Assembly (NCBI RefSeq): GCF_001949145.1
Contig: NW_019091490.1
Location: 282,983 to 346,982, forward strand
Reading direction: 5' to 3'
Length of the DNA stretch: 64,000 bases
From: Acanthaster planci
Lineage: Eukaryota; Echinodermata; Asteroidea; Valvatida; Acanthasteridae
Positions 34,159 through 47,702 of the stretch are shown here, piece after piece (within the stretch, counting starts at the first letter, position 1; each line of letters begins with the position of its first letter). The notes beneath the pieces are model-generated. The model was not told the DNA's origin. It did not search any database and worked only from the letters and a program-made list of their open reading frames with translations. A program made the translations under genes and the position numbers.

Positions 34159-35686
34159 GTAAGCCGATGTCGTTCGTTTTTCTTCGATTAGGCCTATTAT
34201 TTATGTTATCAGCATAAATTTACCGTCTATTTCTATTTGTTATTTTATTTTTATTTTTTATTTTGAGTTTTATCCATGCACGAAACAAGGCTGGCTCGTG
34301 CTCAGCAAGAAAGATCAAGCAGTTTTTGAACGTCAGAGCCAGATATCCATACAGTGAATTGGCGAACATTTAACTCATTGTCATGTTAAGTGGATTTCAT
34401 TACATTAATGTTTCGTTCGTCATATTCACCTCACTGGCGCCTTTGCGTCAAGTGTGTTCGGTACCCGCCCTTTGTTCCTCAGCTCACATATCGGACTTTT
34501 CCAAAATCTCTGATTGGATTCGGCGCCGCTTTTTCATGTGAGACTCAAGCAACCGTTTCAAACTTTGCTATTACAATTACAACTATTATGAAAATAATAC
34601 TTTCTACGCAAGCGTCTCAGTTCCACTTGCAAAACAATTTTACAGTTACTGTCTCGTCGCTTCCAGTTATGGCGAGATAGTAATTCGAAAAAACAAATTG
34701 CCAATGACCCTTATACGCTTCCGCAGGCCTCTCATTATAGACAGTGAAATGTATCTGTAGTTGAACATGAAACTGTATTGAGCTGGGCCGTGACAAATTG
34801 GGTGACTCCCACGAAATTGAAATCTGGCGCAGAACACAGAACTGAAGCTTGAATTTGGCTAAACAGCCTGAGAACTGTCCTGAGAATCCAATTGTTGCAT
34901 TTAGAGCAGGCAACAATCCCAGCCAAACTTGTCGCAACTCGTCACAATTTAAAGTAGGCCCCATACCCTCACAAGTCGCCCCTCCCGCGGTCACTGTTAT
35001 CTCCAGCTGAAGAATAGACCACGCAACACTGACCGGGGCCAAAGGACAAGGGACCAGCGAGATTTGGCGGGGATTGTAGGTCGAGGTTTTTGCCGGGCGA
35101 ATGAAAATCGCAACATACGTATCAGCATGCAGCTCTCCCGGTTCTTTTCAGAACCACAAATACTCATGAGAGATAGGCCTATATTCCTTCGCATGGTGAT
35201 TCCTTCGCACGGTGAGCCTGTGGTTTTCTGAACCATGACCGACTGAGTACTACTTTCCGGCAGGACATCCATAGAACAATCATAATCCCCTCCGTGTCAT
35301 AAAGCAAAGTTCACTATTGATTCTTGGTGAGGGTTAAAGAGGCCTGGTAGTCGGCGAATCTCTGTTGTAGTTCCAAATTGTGTATCAAGCAGGTGGGTCA
35401 GGAGGGGATGATTTTTTAAAACAGAAATTAGGATCGCCACCATTTTAGAAAGGCACCTCTGCCTTTCAAGGATAGAAACATTTTGACAGTCATTTTAAAG
35501 ATATTTTCCCCTCAACAAGTTATGGATAAGCCACTGCCTATAGTTCCTTTCTTTTAGGTTTCCTAACCACTGGTACCTTTGTTTGTCTGGAAAAACATCA
35601 ACGATCATTGTGTTCTCCTGTATAGCCTTTCCTAGAAGTGGTGCCTAGACTAACAGGATCTAAACTACTCCCCCCTCTCTCTCTAG
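34159..35686 (+). other. Copy B intron 1
   Basis: Phase-0 intron, gtaagc to tctctag, partly alignable to copy A intron 1. No other gene seen. Confidence 0.75.
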
Positions 35687-35834
35687 GGTATTGTGCGTAG
35701 CTCTAGCTATCCGCCCCGCCGTGTAGCATTCAACTTGGACACACCCATCACAAAGTTGCCACCCGATCTGTTCCAAACAGTCTGTCAGCTCCTCAACAAC
35801 TCGACAGGAAACAGGAACTGGAAAACTTTAGCAG
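35687..35834 (+). CDS. Copy B exon 2: first half of death domain
   Basis: 148 nt, phase 0 in and phase 1 out (agcag|gtgggg). Encodes linker GIVRSSSYPPRR, then TKLPPDLFQTVCQLLNN and NRNWKTLAG. It has two more codons than copy A in the linker; the death-domain part is the same length. Confidence 0.8.
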
Positions 35835-36961
35835 GTGGGGTTAAAGGTAGACTCCATACGCGTTTGCAGGCTTTCCGTTAATATGCTGTGCTCCATGATG
35901 TAAAGCCCGATGTTACTACAGGATACGCGAGTATAACATTTTACGACTCAGTTTCATCTCCAGTAGCTGTAGAATTCGGGCTTTAAGTGCAGCTGCAATG
36001 AGTTTTTGAATTTTTCTTATTTTCATAAGCTTTGTATTCGTCTTCAATGTCGGAAAACAAAACACTTTTACATTCCTATTTGGTTCAGTATTCATCGAGG
36101 AGTGCGCTTTTCAATTAAAGCAATTAAACTTTATCCATGCTTTCCTGTACAACTGAGGACGCTGTTGCGGTGAAGTCATCTAGGGAAGACACAGAGTTCA
36201 TTACATATAGATGGTCTGTTCAAATTGTGTTCCCAGAGTATATTTACTGAAAACATTTCTGATACAGGGATAGAGGCTTATTGCACATAGCATCATTATA
36301 CTCAGCAAAGAATAGAAAACAGAGTCCAACAGAATCTTAAAAAAAACATGAAGGACTTTTTGTGTACAAACCAGTGAGTCGTTGAGGCTTCCTTCCTGGG
36401 ATGACATCACAGTTTTCCTTTAATGTGCCGTCCGACTTGTTGGATCCTGACGTATTTTATCTCAGGATGACGACATATTACAGGTCAGATGTCGATACCT
36501 CGAGTTGATTTGTCACGGCATGTCGACATCCAGGTTAATTCATTACAGAATGGCAACATCCTGATATAATTGATCCAGGATGAGGAAATCGTGAAATAAG
36601 ATGCATGAGGACATTCTGAGATAAGGTATCACAATAGGAATTCTATAAGTGGGATGTAGACATTCTTACATAACTTTCCATTGCATGATGATTCCTGGAA
36701 GTAAGGGACACGCTTTCTCAGGATCTCACCTTAAGGATGTCGGCATCTCATAGATCTTATTGCCGACTTCCTATTTTTCGGAATGTTGTCACCTTGTGAT
36801 AAATTATCTTTAGTGTCTTTGTCTTGTATATTCCAGGGTGTCGACATCTAGCCTGTTATACGTCGTCATTATGGGATCATAATGTCAAAAAGTTGGATGA
36901 CGCTTTGAGAGCTCATGGCAATAGATGCCAGTCTAAGAATGCTTTCTTTCCGTCCTTACAG
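35835..36961 (+). other. Copy B intron 2
   Basis: Phase-1 intron. From 36.42 to 36.86 kb it contains an irregular run of short phrases such as gatgacgacat, gtcgacatc and aggatg...gacat. No other gene seen. Confidence 0.7.
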
Positions 36962-37173
36962 GCGAGCTGGGCAAAGACGTGGAGTCCGTGGCCGTGTTAG
37001 ACAGTGATCGGGTCGCTAACCCTTCCGAGCAACTGCTGCGAGAGTGGGCGATGCTGGACGGCAAGGTGACGGTCAGGGACTTGCTGGAGGTGCTCGCTAG
37101 ACCTTCCCTCCAGCGGACGGATATCATACATACGCTGCGTGCTCAAATGTCACCGGCGCAAACACTCACGTGA
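36962..37173 (+). CDS. Copy B exon 3: second half of death domain and stop
   Basis: 212 nt to TGA 37171-37173. Encodes ELGKDVESVAVLDSDRV, NPSEQLLREWAMLDGK, VTVRDLLEVLARPSLQRTDI and a short tail ending QTLT. The death-domain core is unbroken and differs from A mostly by conservative changes, which argues for selection on this part until recently. Total coding length with the nominal gap is 3138 nt, about 1045 residues. Confidence 0.8.
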
Positions 37174-40100
37174 TTGTAGCGTTACAAAATTGAAGCGCAT
37201 TTAAACTGTGAAAACATGGAGAATGACATCTGTCTTAGAGATCAGGCTCAAACGCCCTTCAGATGCCATGTCCTTCATCCACATATCACGCTATCGTAAG
37301 GCCTAATGGGCTACCGCGGACTGATCACTGTACAATGCTCAAACTTAAAAGAAGATTTGGAGCAACTATGCATCACTCTCGCTTCTGACAGTGGTTGGCA
37401 ATTAATTCAAAACACAAAACCAAAGCAAAACATACAGGTAACAGTTTCCAATCCTCTTGACCGCCCTCTGTCAGGTCTTGGTTGTTGAGTTTGGACTTCC
37501 ATAAAAATGAAAAGTCCGTTGCACTATTTGATCCTAACAATAGAATCTGCACAGTTTATACAATATTATCGAAAATCATTTACTTATTATAGTATTTAAT
37601 TGAAGGTTCTATTGCCAGGCGTGGATTCAGGATTTTTTGCTGGGTTGGTTGGGTTTTTTTTTTTGGGGGGGGGTTACAACGCGTTCTTGTCGCTCTTGGT
37701 GAAGCAGTGTTTTATTCGTTTACTGTATGTGCGTACAAAATAAGACCATTGTTATACTTAAAACGGTCTAGTGGTCTCCTGCACTTTAAGCGGAGACCCT
37801 TCGAAAAAGGGAGAACGAATGATCCCATCCCTTCTCATTATACATTATAGAACAAAGAAAAAAGGTTCCCTGGATAAGGATCTGTCTATCAAACCAAGCT
37901 GTTTACACTCTGCCTTACTATCAGAATCAATAATCAGTGGTTAGGGGACAGAAAACACCCAAAACAAACCCAACCAAAACGTAAACAAAAATTGGCGTCA
38001 TTTGGCGAGGCATTAATTTTTTTTTCGTTTATTTTGCCAGTTGTGTTTGTTTTGTTTTGTCATGGTCAGTGGGGAAACTGGGGATAGATGTATTTTTTGG
38101 GCTGAAAAATGACCTGATGTTTTGTTCACCATGAAGTATTTATAAAAATTTGTTTAAATGGTGCAGACTGTAAATATGTGAATAACTGATACTTTTTATT
38201 GTTTAATTAAAAAGGGTCACCGAAATGTCATTTATCTTCTTCCCCGTCTGCCTAATAAAATGCTCGGACAGGTCTAGAGGGCGCTATACTGATTACCCAG
38301 CGCCACGTGCGCCACTGACAAAAAATTCGTGTGGGCTAAGGTATCGGTACTCGGTAGGATGTTGAAAACGTTGACGGAGGCAGGGGTGAGTTGTTTTGTT
38401 TCTCTTGATTATCTTTTCCAAGTGTTGATTCTGATTCCACATACGAAGTAAAGTAGCTACCTCTGGCAGCTATTTCGAGGTAGTTGTAATAGTTGTTGGA
38501 CATTAATAACAGAATAAGTTTGTGTTTGGCGTGATTAATTGGTCGATCGATCTACGGTACATCGTACACGATCGCCTGATTGCTATGCTTGATTGGCCGA
38601 TTTTTCTGCCTGAATGAAACCTCCAATCATAGAGCAATGTTCTATGCTCCAACTTCACGTCCCTTTTTCATGTGTTTTTTGACACTTTTCAGCAGTCTTT
38701 GATAACCTGTTTGTCCCAGCATCCTGTATACAATTTTTACATACTAATCTTCGACTCAAGTCTTTTATGTCTGTCCATACATTGTCATTGCCGTCATTGC
38801 CAGCAGTCGGGTCTGCCCTGTGATTGGCAGTTTGGCACTTACAGTGTAAGACTAGGCTAGGCCATAGGCCTATACATGTCATGCCTACCTTGAACTATGA
38901 CAACACCTCTCCAGGAGGCGATGCGACAAAAACAAACCCCTGTAGTATGTATTAGGTGTGCTGGAACCAATGGACTCCTCAGAGTCAGAGCATGGAGGAA
39001 GGAACACCTCCATGGTCAGAGCTAGAGGAGCCTCATAGAGTCACAGTTCAGGAAATTAAACTCCGACCTTCACTGCTCTCATGGCTGGGCATAGTAGGGC
39101 TGGAGTTACTCAAGCTGGAGTTCTAGGGTACTGTATGTACATGTACTGGGTACCAGTACATGTACTTATTCGTCTGTGGAGTACTATCAAACTTGTTAAA
39201 CACCGCTGTCGATCGATTGGGTACATGTCACTTTCCTTCCCGACCCTAAATAAAAATGTTGGGGGAGTAGGCCTTCATGTATTTAAGATTATTCATTTAT
39301 ACTGTATATGCCAAATCTTTCCTCTTGTGGGAGAACAAGTAGGAATGACATACAAAATGGTTCTAAACTTACATAGCATTTTCAAAGATAACAATTAGTC
39401 TAAAAACAAAATAAATCTTGCAAAGCCTTTGATGAAAAAATAGTTAAAGAGGTCAAAAACTGGGTCAGATTGCACCACAGAACATCTGGCCAGGGGTATG
39501 AGTTGAAAAGAGCACATCTGTAAACATTTGAAGTTGGGCCATGTGCATACAGACAACAGAGGGCGCTGTTTCTGTGAGCCAGGGAAGATTGAAGTTTAAC
39601 AATCAGAATTCGAAGCCATTACTGCAGTGGCACAATGTTGTGGACAGGTACATGTAGCATACAAGCGTTAAATGCCTCTTTGACCAGTGGGGTGCCGTGA
39701 TTTGGTAACTCCAGAAATTAGGGATCCAAAAGTGTGACATTTTCATGTCCCTGTATGTTACATCCGACCTTTGTTATTTGACATACAGAAATATCACCAG
39801 AATTGATTTCAAACTATTACTATTTGTTTGGCAGATAATTTGTATGAATTCATCACTCCTGGAAATTAGAAAATGTGTTCTGAACTTACAAAATCATATG
39901 TCAGATGTACATGTAATGAGACACGAAAGAAAATGGGCCCCTAATTTCTGGAATGACCTGTATATCAAAAATTCTGGTAGTTTTTTGGCACAACTGTCAT
40001 TGCAGCATGGAATGTTTACTCTGTGATATGGCGCATCACAGTTTTGCTTCACAAATTTTGGAAATACTCATCATTTGCATAAAAACCCATAAGGCTTGTG

Positions 40101-42909
40101 CAATGTAACCTTTAAACTGTAGTTATTGGACAATTTGTAAGGAGTGTGACTAGGCACAGACGTTCCTGTTGTACTGAAATCATGACTGGGGTGAGGGAGG
40201 TCAAAGGTGAGGGAAGCACACTCCCACATGAACTTGACCTCCCTTCCACAGCCTTGACAAACTTCAGCCAGGAAAGTACATGTAATTTGTAAATGTGTAA
40301 CTCGGGCGATGGGGGGGGAGCTTTACTCCCCACACAAAGGAAGTTCAGGACCCCTCGTGACTTGTAAACTGATCCCTTGCTGTACATGTCCCTGAAAAAA
40401 AAACTTAAGGCAATAGGGGCCTCTGCTTCCTTAAAATAAGTGATTGCTCTTGTGTCATTGTTTTGTCGTCAAAATTTGTGAACTTCACCAGATGAGCAAT
40501 TCTTCAGCATAAATTTGTGAAGTACAGCTACAGTACATGAACACATGAACTTCCTGATGAATGAACATGTACATCTAGGCTACACAGGCCTGTGGTTCCT
40601 TGAACCCTCTTGTGCAACTGTGGATTCTTGACAAAGTTGTCCCATCAAAATCAGTCAAATGACCCCTCTGTGTCTGTGTACTGTCGCAAATCAAGTGGGA
40701 AGGAATTTGTGACTGTCTGTGACTTTTACAGCAAGAGGAAGTTTTTCGTCAGTCGATTATTTGGTGACGTTTTACTATTTGATCAATCGAGAACTGCCTC
40801 GAGAAAATTACACATGTACATGTACATGTTCCTGTCAGAAGATACGATTTGCCACCTCCCAAACAAAATATGTCTTCATTCGCAGGCCAAAACAATCGTG
40901 GGATTGTAAACACAGTCGGAGGTTGTAACTGAAAATGTGAATTTCTAAAAATGCTGAAGGGAAAGCAAAATCTATAAGAGAGACCACTTGCTTCGTTTTA
41001 TTGTTGATCAAACATGCTGTAGCTTTAAAAAGAAAAGAAAATCGTCCATTCAATTAATCGAAACCTGCAGTCAAAAAGAGAAAGATTAATTACAAAAAAT
41101 ACTAAAATATTTGCTGGTCTACTTCTGGTTCTTGTTATTTTGAGAAGAAAAATAAGGCTCAGTAGTTTCGTATTACAAGTAGAAATTTTGTCACTGCTAA
41201 CTTTGTTGAAATAGAAAGTTATTCTCAGCAGTGTGTCTAGACTGTTGATTAAAGGTTTACTTTCATTTATACATTCTGTTTAAAGATTGCTTCTTTAAAA
41301 ATACTATGGGCTATATTAATACATTTCAAAAACTACCAATTGTATGGTCATTATTTTATGGTACTTTTCAAGGACTTAAGTAGAGAATTGAAGACAACTG
41401 GACAAGATATTACAGTTTAACATTTTCTAGTAAATAAAACTTACAAATGCAAGATATTTTGCAGTTTAATGTTTCCTGTTTGTTCATGTTTGCCAGTAGT
41501 ACCTGCCCCACCTTTCAGCTGCGACTAAATTTCCATTTCATGACAAGTTTCACACTTTGATACACCTGTCCCTTCAAGGAAATCCACTATCTATTTACGG
41601 GATGCATGCCCATTGAGCATTTTATGGTATCGTGTACTCGAGCATGTCAACTTTTGTATGGCAAAGCTTTCCTGTAATGTACACCGGTAGGCGTGCAGGC
41701 TTACACATGGTGCAGAACCTATGGGGAGGGATCTCTATTTTTAAGTAGCACACTGTTCTTACATTAAGCGTACGATCAGGCCTTTACCATCTGAATTTCC
41801 TGTCGTTCCCAATAACCAGGAAGCAGATTGTGTCCATGATATTTGTGCATTGAAACAGGCCCACTCTCGGGTGGCACACGCACACGTTGTGCATAATTCC
41901 TGATACTGATTTGTGAAGTAGTCATGTGGCTTGTCTGTGATAGGAACAACTACTGTTAGTACATGTTCACACACGTATGTGGTCAGAAAACTTCTAGTTT
42001 ACATGTTGCGCATTGTGTGTGGAAACGCTGTAAGTTCAACCGCAAGTGTCTGCCGTATTTTCAAGCGGACTGGCCCGTGTCAGCACGCCTTCTGATCAGC
42101 AGACGGGCAAAGTGCACGTACTGCCAAGACCTTGAATCTGAATTTCCCCAATTTGAATTGATTTTCAAAGCCAGACCAGTTCACTCACCACTGTCTTCAC
42201 TGGTTAGGAGCTGCACTTCTGGATCTGAAGTGCTTTATGCGAAAGAACGCTCTGCTCCGACAGTCTTCGACTCGCAACTAGTACCAGCAACTTGGGCTGT
42301 TGACAATTGGCATCTAGAGTTCATGAATTAATGGACCTGAACATATCGACCATTACTGAAGAAACTTCTTGCAACACCTGCTGATCTTGAACTGGATTGG
42401 TAAATCAAAATTGTATTTAAGATTCACTGAAAGCAGAAAAGAAGGAAGAAAAGCACTCGATGGTAGAGAAAGCAAAGACTGTGTCCTGTATGCAAGGGTA
42501 GCTCTTGACATTTGCCCGAGTCCTACTGTAAGGCCCATCCTGCTGGGAGAAGGAAGCTTGTTGTCAAGAAAGATTGCGCAGCTAGCGACTCGGAGTAGAC
42601 TGTGTGACATGCGGCACCAGATGCCGGACGAGACGTGATTCATCCCTGTGTGATGCCCTCTCCATTACACTTCTAGCACAAGTAGTTTCTCGAGTGTGTA
42701 TATATGATTTTGCACATGCATGTACATGTGTTGTAATGCATCGTGGCCCCTTGTCATCGACGGATCGCATTGTCTAGTATGATTTGCACCTGTCTTACTG
42801 GTCGATCAAAGCCCCGTCCTGTGGTGGGCTTTTAGGGTGAATCCCTCTGCCAGTATTAAGTCAGGAAACTTTTTGTCGTGGAGAAACCACCTGTGGAAGT
42901 CACCTCTCA
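37174..42909. other. Intergenic, ending in the upstream region of the plus-strand Tie-like gene
   Basis: No ORF with a recognisable domain or supported splicing. Contains one family-1 TIR element at 39714. The last part should hold the promoter and 5' UTR of the Tie-like gene, but no promoter element can be placed. Confidence 0.4.
39714..39958. mobile_element. ~240-bp TIR element (family 1), copy 2
   Basis: Starts ggtaactccagaaattaggg and ends cccctaatttctggaatgacc-like, a terminal inverted repeat of about 25 bp. Inner arms are also inverted. The best-preserved pair of ends among the four copies. Confidence 0.8.
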
Positions 42910-42988
42910 ATGGCCACTGGGCTGGGAGTGGCAACAGTGCTGTCCGCACTGTTGACACTGGGCCTGTTTCTCCCTGTTTCTGGAAAAG
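42910..42988 (+). CDS. Tie: Tie-like receptor, exon 1: signal peptide
   Basis: The ATG at 42910 opens MATGLGVATVLSALLTLG, then LFLPVSGK: a short n-region, a long hydrophobic core and a small-residue c-region, i.e. a secretory signal peptide. After 79 nt the donor aaaag|gtagga leaves phase 1, matching the phase-1 acceptor of the first Ig-like exon at 51366. The 8.4-kb gap to that exon fits the long first introns common in receptor genes. Assignment to this gene rests on phase, strand and domain order, not on transcripts. Confidence 0.7.
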
Positions 42989-43490
42989 GTAGGATTTCTG
43001 AACTACCAGGACAGTATCAAACTTATTAACTTGTTTCAGTACAGTTTCTAAAGTAACTGTGCTTTTAATGTGCAACTGGGCAAGTCCACGGTATTTTGCT
43101 GACATCAGTGTGGAACGTCAGGATATCTAATCTTCCTCACTCTAACAAAATACACCAAAGGTCTGATTTTTATTGCTTGGCAGGACTACTCTCGGGGGTC
43201 GTTCAACTTAACACAAAGTATTAAGTGTAATGGAATAATTTTGGTTTTGTGCTAATTTATGCACTCAGTAATGTATTGGTACAGTGTTAATATGAGACAA
43301 CGATTGAAATTACACATGAGCTTGGTATTGTCAAGTTGAAAATCCTCAGAGGCGTGCATTGAAAGCCGACCTTTGGTGTAGCGGTATTTTGTTAGTGTGA
43401 GAAAGCTTTAATCTTCATCTCGAGATGTCCGTGCATTGCCGCAAATAATATAAATGTAAATGTAACCGGGACTTATCCAACTACGGAGTA

Positions 43491-43573
43491 CAGTCGAACC
43501 TTGTTAATAAGAGCACTGTTATTTACACAACATTCAGCTGTAACAAGGAATTTTGTTGGTCCCAATCCTTTGT
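43491..43573. mobile_element. Possible pogo/Tigger-type terminal fragment
   Basis: cagtcgaaccttgttaataa, followed by gcactgttatttacac and aattttgttggtcccaa, resembles the terminal inverted repeat of pogo/Tigger elements (cagt-gaacct-gttat, family knowledge). It is preceded by ta. No opposite end or transposase is seen nearby, so a solo remnant at best. Confidence 0.4.
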
Positions 43574-44750
43574 TTATTGTTTTCATTTCAAGATTCTCAC
43601 ATAAGGTATTCTGCCTAGTCTGAAAGACCTCTTATTGAGCTTCAACTGCATATTTGGTCTGCCCTTCTGACACCACGGTCATGTTTTTCCTAGAAGTGGC
43701 TGCTAAAATTATATTTGGCCGTTGTCGGTACAAAAGTAGGCCGTCGGTACAAAAGTAAAAGAATAATATTCACAAAGTGTTACAAATCCCACACAGATAT
43801 TAGAACATCATATAGGCCTAATAATAGTTTTTTTTTAATACATGTTCTACTAAATGCTAAATGAAAATTCAATCCTGTTTAAAAATTAATGGGAAAGATG
43901 TCCACTATGAACGAATTTTAGGTACAATCGAAACCCAACAGAACTTTGATATTTCTGCAAACTGCGGACACCCATACATGTGTACAAGTTGTAGGCAAAA
44001 TGAGGGAAGCCTATACGGAAACTATTTCAGATGTGTTAAATACTGATTGTGGAGTTTATTGAAACCCATATATCAAAATTGCTCATGATGGACTTGTGGA
44101 GATAAAAGTGAATTATATGGAATTTGTAGGCCGCAGACAACAGATCCTTAATTTTCAGGTTTGCTGATCCTGTTTTATTTCCTTGTGTAATCATGTTGAA
44201 TATTTGGGTGGTAAATACTTCCGATTTGGCATCCGTTTTTAAACAAACTTTAAGGGATGTTGAACTTCCTCCTTGTGTGGTTGTCACACTCAGAATTGTT
44301 TTGACTCTTTTTAGTTGTTAAGGAAAAGATAAAAATATGAAAGCTCAAAAAAGTAAGAGCAACTTGTACATGGTTCTAGGTATTACAGAGCAGCTCAAGG
44401 ATTGCACCATCAAACATGGTACGGTAGGTTAGGAAACAGGACGATGTGTGATGTTTTCCCCTGATATCTTAAAATGTAAAGACTCATCCAAGATGAAAAT
44501 CCACTGAGTTGGTTACTTAAATGTGGTGGAATTGCATTAATGGTGTTATAGATTATGAGGTACTCATGAACTTTATTCTTTGTGGCATAGGAAATTTATA
44601 ACCTTCCTTCAGTTGATGGCAGCGGAATTAAGAGAGCGTACTAGTCGAGTGTGAATTTTGAGATATTTATTATCATTTGAGACTAAAGTTTAAAGCATCT
44701 TGGTTTATGTAATAGGCAAATGGTCTCCAATACGGGCAATTCATAATCTG

Positions 44751-44903
44751 ATAATAGTGCGCCTCCAAGAGTTTGCAACGTGTTAGCCAATTAGAATGTG
44801 CGAAATTTGTCGACCCTTTCCAAAAGTGCATAGGGTCGACAAATTTTGCACCTTGTGATTGGCCAGCGTGTTGCAAAGTCTTGGAGGCACATTACTGTGA
44901 AAC
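44751..44903. mobile_element. Foldback element (family 2), copy 2
   Basis: Palindromic block with the same arms as 27616-27772 (atagtgcgcctccaagagtt, caacgtgttagccaatta, tttgtcgaccc), closing in gtcttggaggcacattactg-tgaaa. Non-coding. Confidence 0.75.
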
Positions 44904-47655
44904 GCCCATATTTACTAGTACTTTCCTATGCACACTGAAAATAATGCATCAAGACAATCATGAATTTGCACCGATGTACTCTGACTGACCCAGCAGATAA
45001 CCTGTTTTTTTTTTTTTTTTTTAATAAGCTGATTTTCTTTGCCATAGGTACCAGCTACACGGTCACGTTCTTATCAGTGCTGTGTCATTGTTTTTCAAGG
45101 ATTAATTGCAAGGTTCCCCTAGGGTGCTGGTGAACATGAGATAGCTAAAAAAAGAAAATGTTGACAGAGTTGAAGTGCCTACAGCCAATTTATGCAGAAG
45201 TCAACTGGGTTAATTGACTTGACTTGGCCATTGCCAGACTTGAGTTTGTCAAAAAAAAACCAAAACAAATATATTTTTGCATATTCTCACTTATGTCCTG
45301 AAACTTTGTATTTTGATCATAAGCCACATTCAGTGAGGGATTTGATCCTACTCGAGCCATAGACTCGCCTTGAAGTGACTTGACTCTAGGTACATGTACG
45401 GGGTACATGTAAGCATGAGATGACTCGAGACTCAAAGCAGTGAGAGACTCATTCCAACTCGGCTTCTTGGCCATTTACGGTACTGCAGCCTGCAGTTGGT
45501 CAGCAATATGCCATAAAATTCCACAAATGTTTCTTTCTCTGAGTTTGTTGGTTTATTTATTTATTGTGGGGGGGTTTCAGTGTCGGGCGGCAATGTTGGC
45601 TTGAAAAGGCCAAGGTGGCCTCTGAAATTGGTGAGGTGGGCCGCCTTGTGTTTGAATTAGCAAGGAAAGCTGGATATCTACTTGTACAGTTGACACAGTG
45701 ACGCTGAAAGTCTTGTTCCGTCAACCTTATAAAAATGTATGTACGTGCATATACCTTTTCGTGGATCCGAACCCACACAGCATGCATAAACATTCTGCCG
45801 GCACGTACTGATATGTCCCCGGTTACTAAAAATGTTGGACTGTCTTGAAATGCCTACCCCAGAGGGTCTGGATCCTTTGCTACAGTGCATGTACATTACT
45901 GCAGTTTCCTTTAATTCATGTAAATAGCTTCAAGGCAGCTAGAGCGTACCGATATGTTTGAACCTGACGTGAGGTCGGTGAAAGCGTACTGGGAAATTAA
46001 TCACTTCCAAACATGACTAATTTTAAACTTTGGCTTGTCCCCAACACAATGAAATACTATTCCTTACCTGCCCCTCTTCAATTTTGGGCATTGCTATCTT
46101 GATTTGCTGTGACTGAACTATATTTAGCCATAGTAGGGTACACAGTGAGTGCATTCCTTTCCTACTAGATGTTTGCGTGTACGGGTAGTTTGGGAACCGG
46201 GTACCCAATTCCCATAATAGGTGGGTACCCGGGTACCGGTGTTTATTGTGAAAATCAGAGCAAATGCGGAAGTAAAGTTTTTCCAGCTCGCCCAGGCCTT
46301 AACTTTATTACAAAGTTACTGTTGGCGGTGGGAATTGTCAGTATTTAGCAAAGGGCATGTCTTCCCATGGGTGTCACAGTAATGTACATGTAAGCATCAT
46401 CATCTCCAGTGTAGACATTGGGGAATTGTTTGTACATGGTCTCAAAGATGATTTATAACAGATTTTTTTCCAATAGTTTTCCGGAAAGTAATCAATAGGG
46501 AAGGGTACATGCCTAAAGTTCTAGAATGCTGGATCAAAATTTCCCCAAAGTAAATTCCGGTAATAAGTTCAACAAAATGGAATCAGGTACCCGTAAACAA
46601 CGGTTAGGTTTCGGGTACTGGATACAGCCCCATTCCCTATGATAAAATGCAAAGTCCCAACAGTTTTTCAAGTTGTACATGCGCAGTACTCATTAAATGT
46701 ACATGCATGTGCTTTCATCTCACTGAAAAAAATCCGTCTTTGTCCTGTGTCAACCTTTTTATTCTCCATCTGCCTTCATTGCAGTACCAACATGGCTTTT
46801 AATATGGGTTCTTGCACTTTCCAGAAAGGGCTGCAACCCTGGTTGTCGGGACACTTCTATCGGTGTTCAAAATAAAAAATTATTAAGCCTATCGCAAACC
46901 TGCACCAAGTATATATTACAGTAATAGACATGAATGACCTATTTGAAGTATATGATATGCATTCCTGGGCGTTGCCAGGAAAGACACACTGAGCTTCTTT
47001 TTTTTTCGGGGGGGGGGGTGCGGGAGTGGGAGGTGGGATATAAGCACCAGTAGGTACGGGTACAGACTGGAATGCTGGTACCAGCTTGGAAAGGGGATCA
47101 ATTCCCAGGTCTTTTCTTGGGAACTGCTGCTTTTCTTGTGTCCTCCTTTCTGGTGGTTTTGTTATGGTTTGGTCTTGTTTCCTGTGATGGAAAAAGTTGC
47201 CTCCAACTTCTCATCTCTGTAGGAGGAAGTTGCAAGTATTTCTTTGGGTATCCACTAGTTAGAAAAAAAATGGAAAATAAAAACACTCCAACAAGTAAGT
47301 AGATAAGAGATAATAGAGGCTAGAATAACGATTTGCATGGAAACACATTCAAATTGACCCCTTATCTCTCCTGATGGTTTGCCAGTTTACTGTTGATGGT
47401 TAATCAGTTTACTTTGGCCCCCCCCCAGAAAAAAATCCTGGCGATGCCCATGATCTCCTCCCCCCCCCCGAGTATCATGCCCATATCCATTCACGTGCTA
47501 ATTTCAACATACTCTAGGCAATAGTTTATAACTTTCCAATTAGTAAGCCAACTTTTTTCAGTGGCTGTATGAGTTTTACAGGATGTTTTTCTTTTAAGAT
47601 GTTCAAAACTTTCTACTGTAAACGATTGAATGGAGATGTGCGCACTATGGTTCTT

Positions 47656-47702
47656 GAGTGTCTGTTTGTCTTTCTGTTTGTCTGTTTGTCTTTCTGTTTG
47701 AT
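47656..47702. repeat. gtctgttt/tctttctgtttg microsatellite-like run
   Basis: Alternating gtctgttt and gtctttct units for about 45 bp. Simple-sequence repeat. Confidence 0.7.

Noticed and set aside
41963-42331. 122-codon plus-strand ORF upstream of the signal-peptide exon
   Set aside because: No domain, no repeat of composition and no splice support; random length for this AT level.
46135-46630. Possible inverted-repeat element with gggtacccgggtacc motifs
   Set aside because: The arms are only suggestive and interrupted; I could not define ends.
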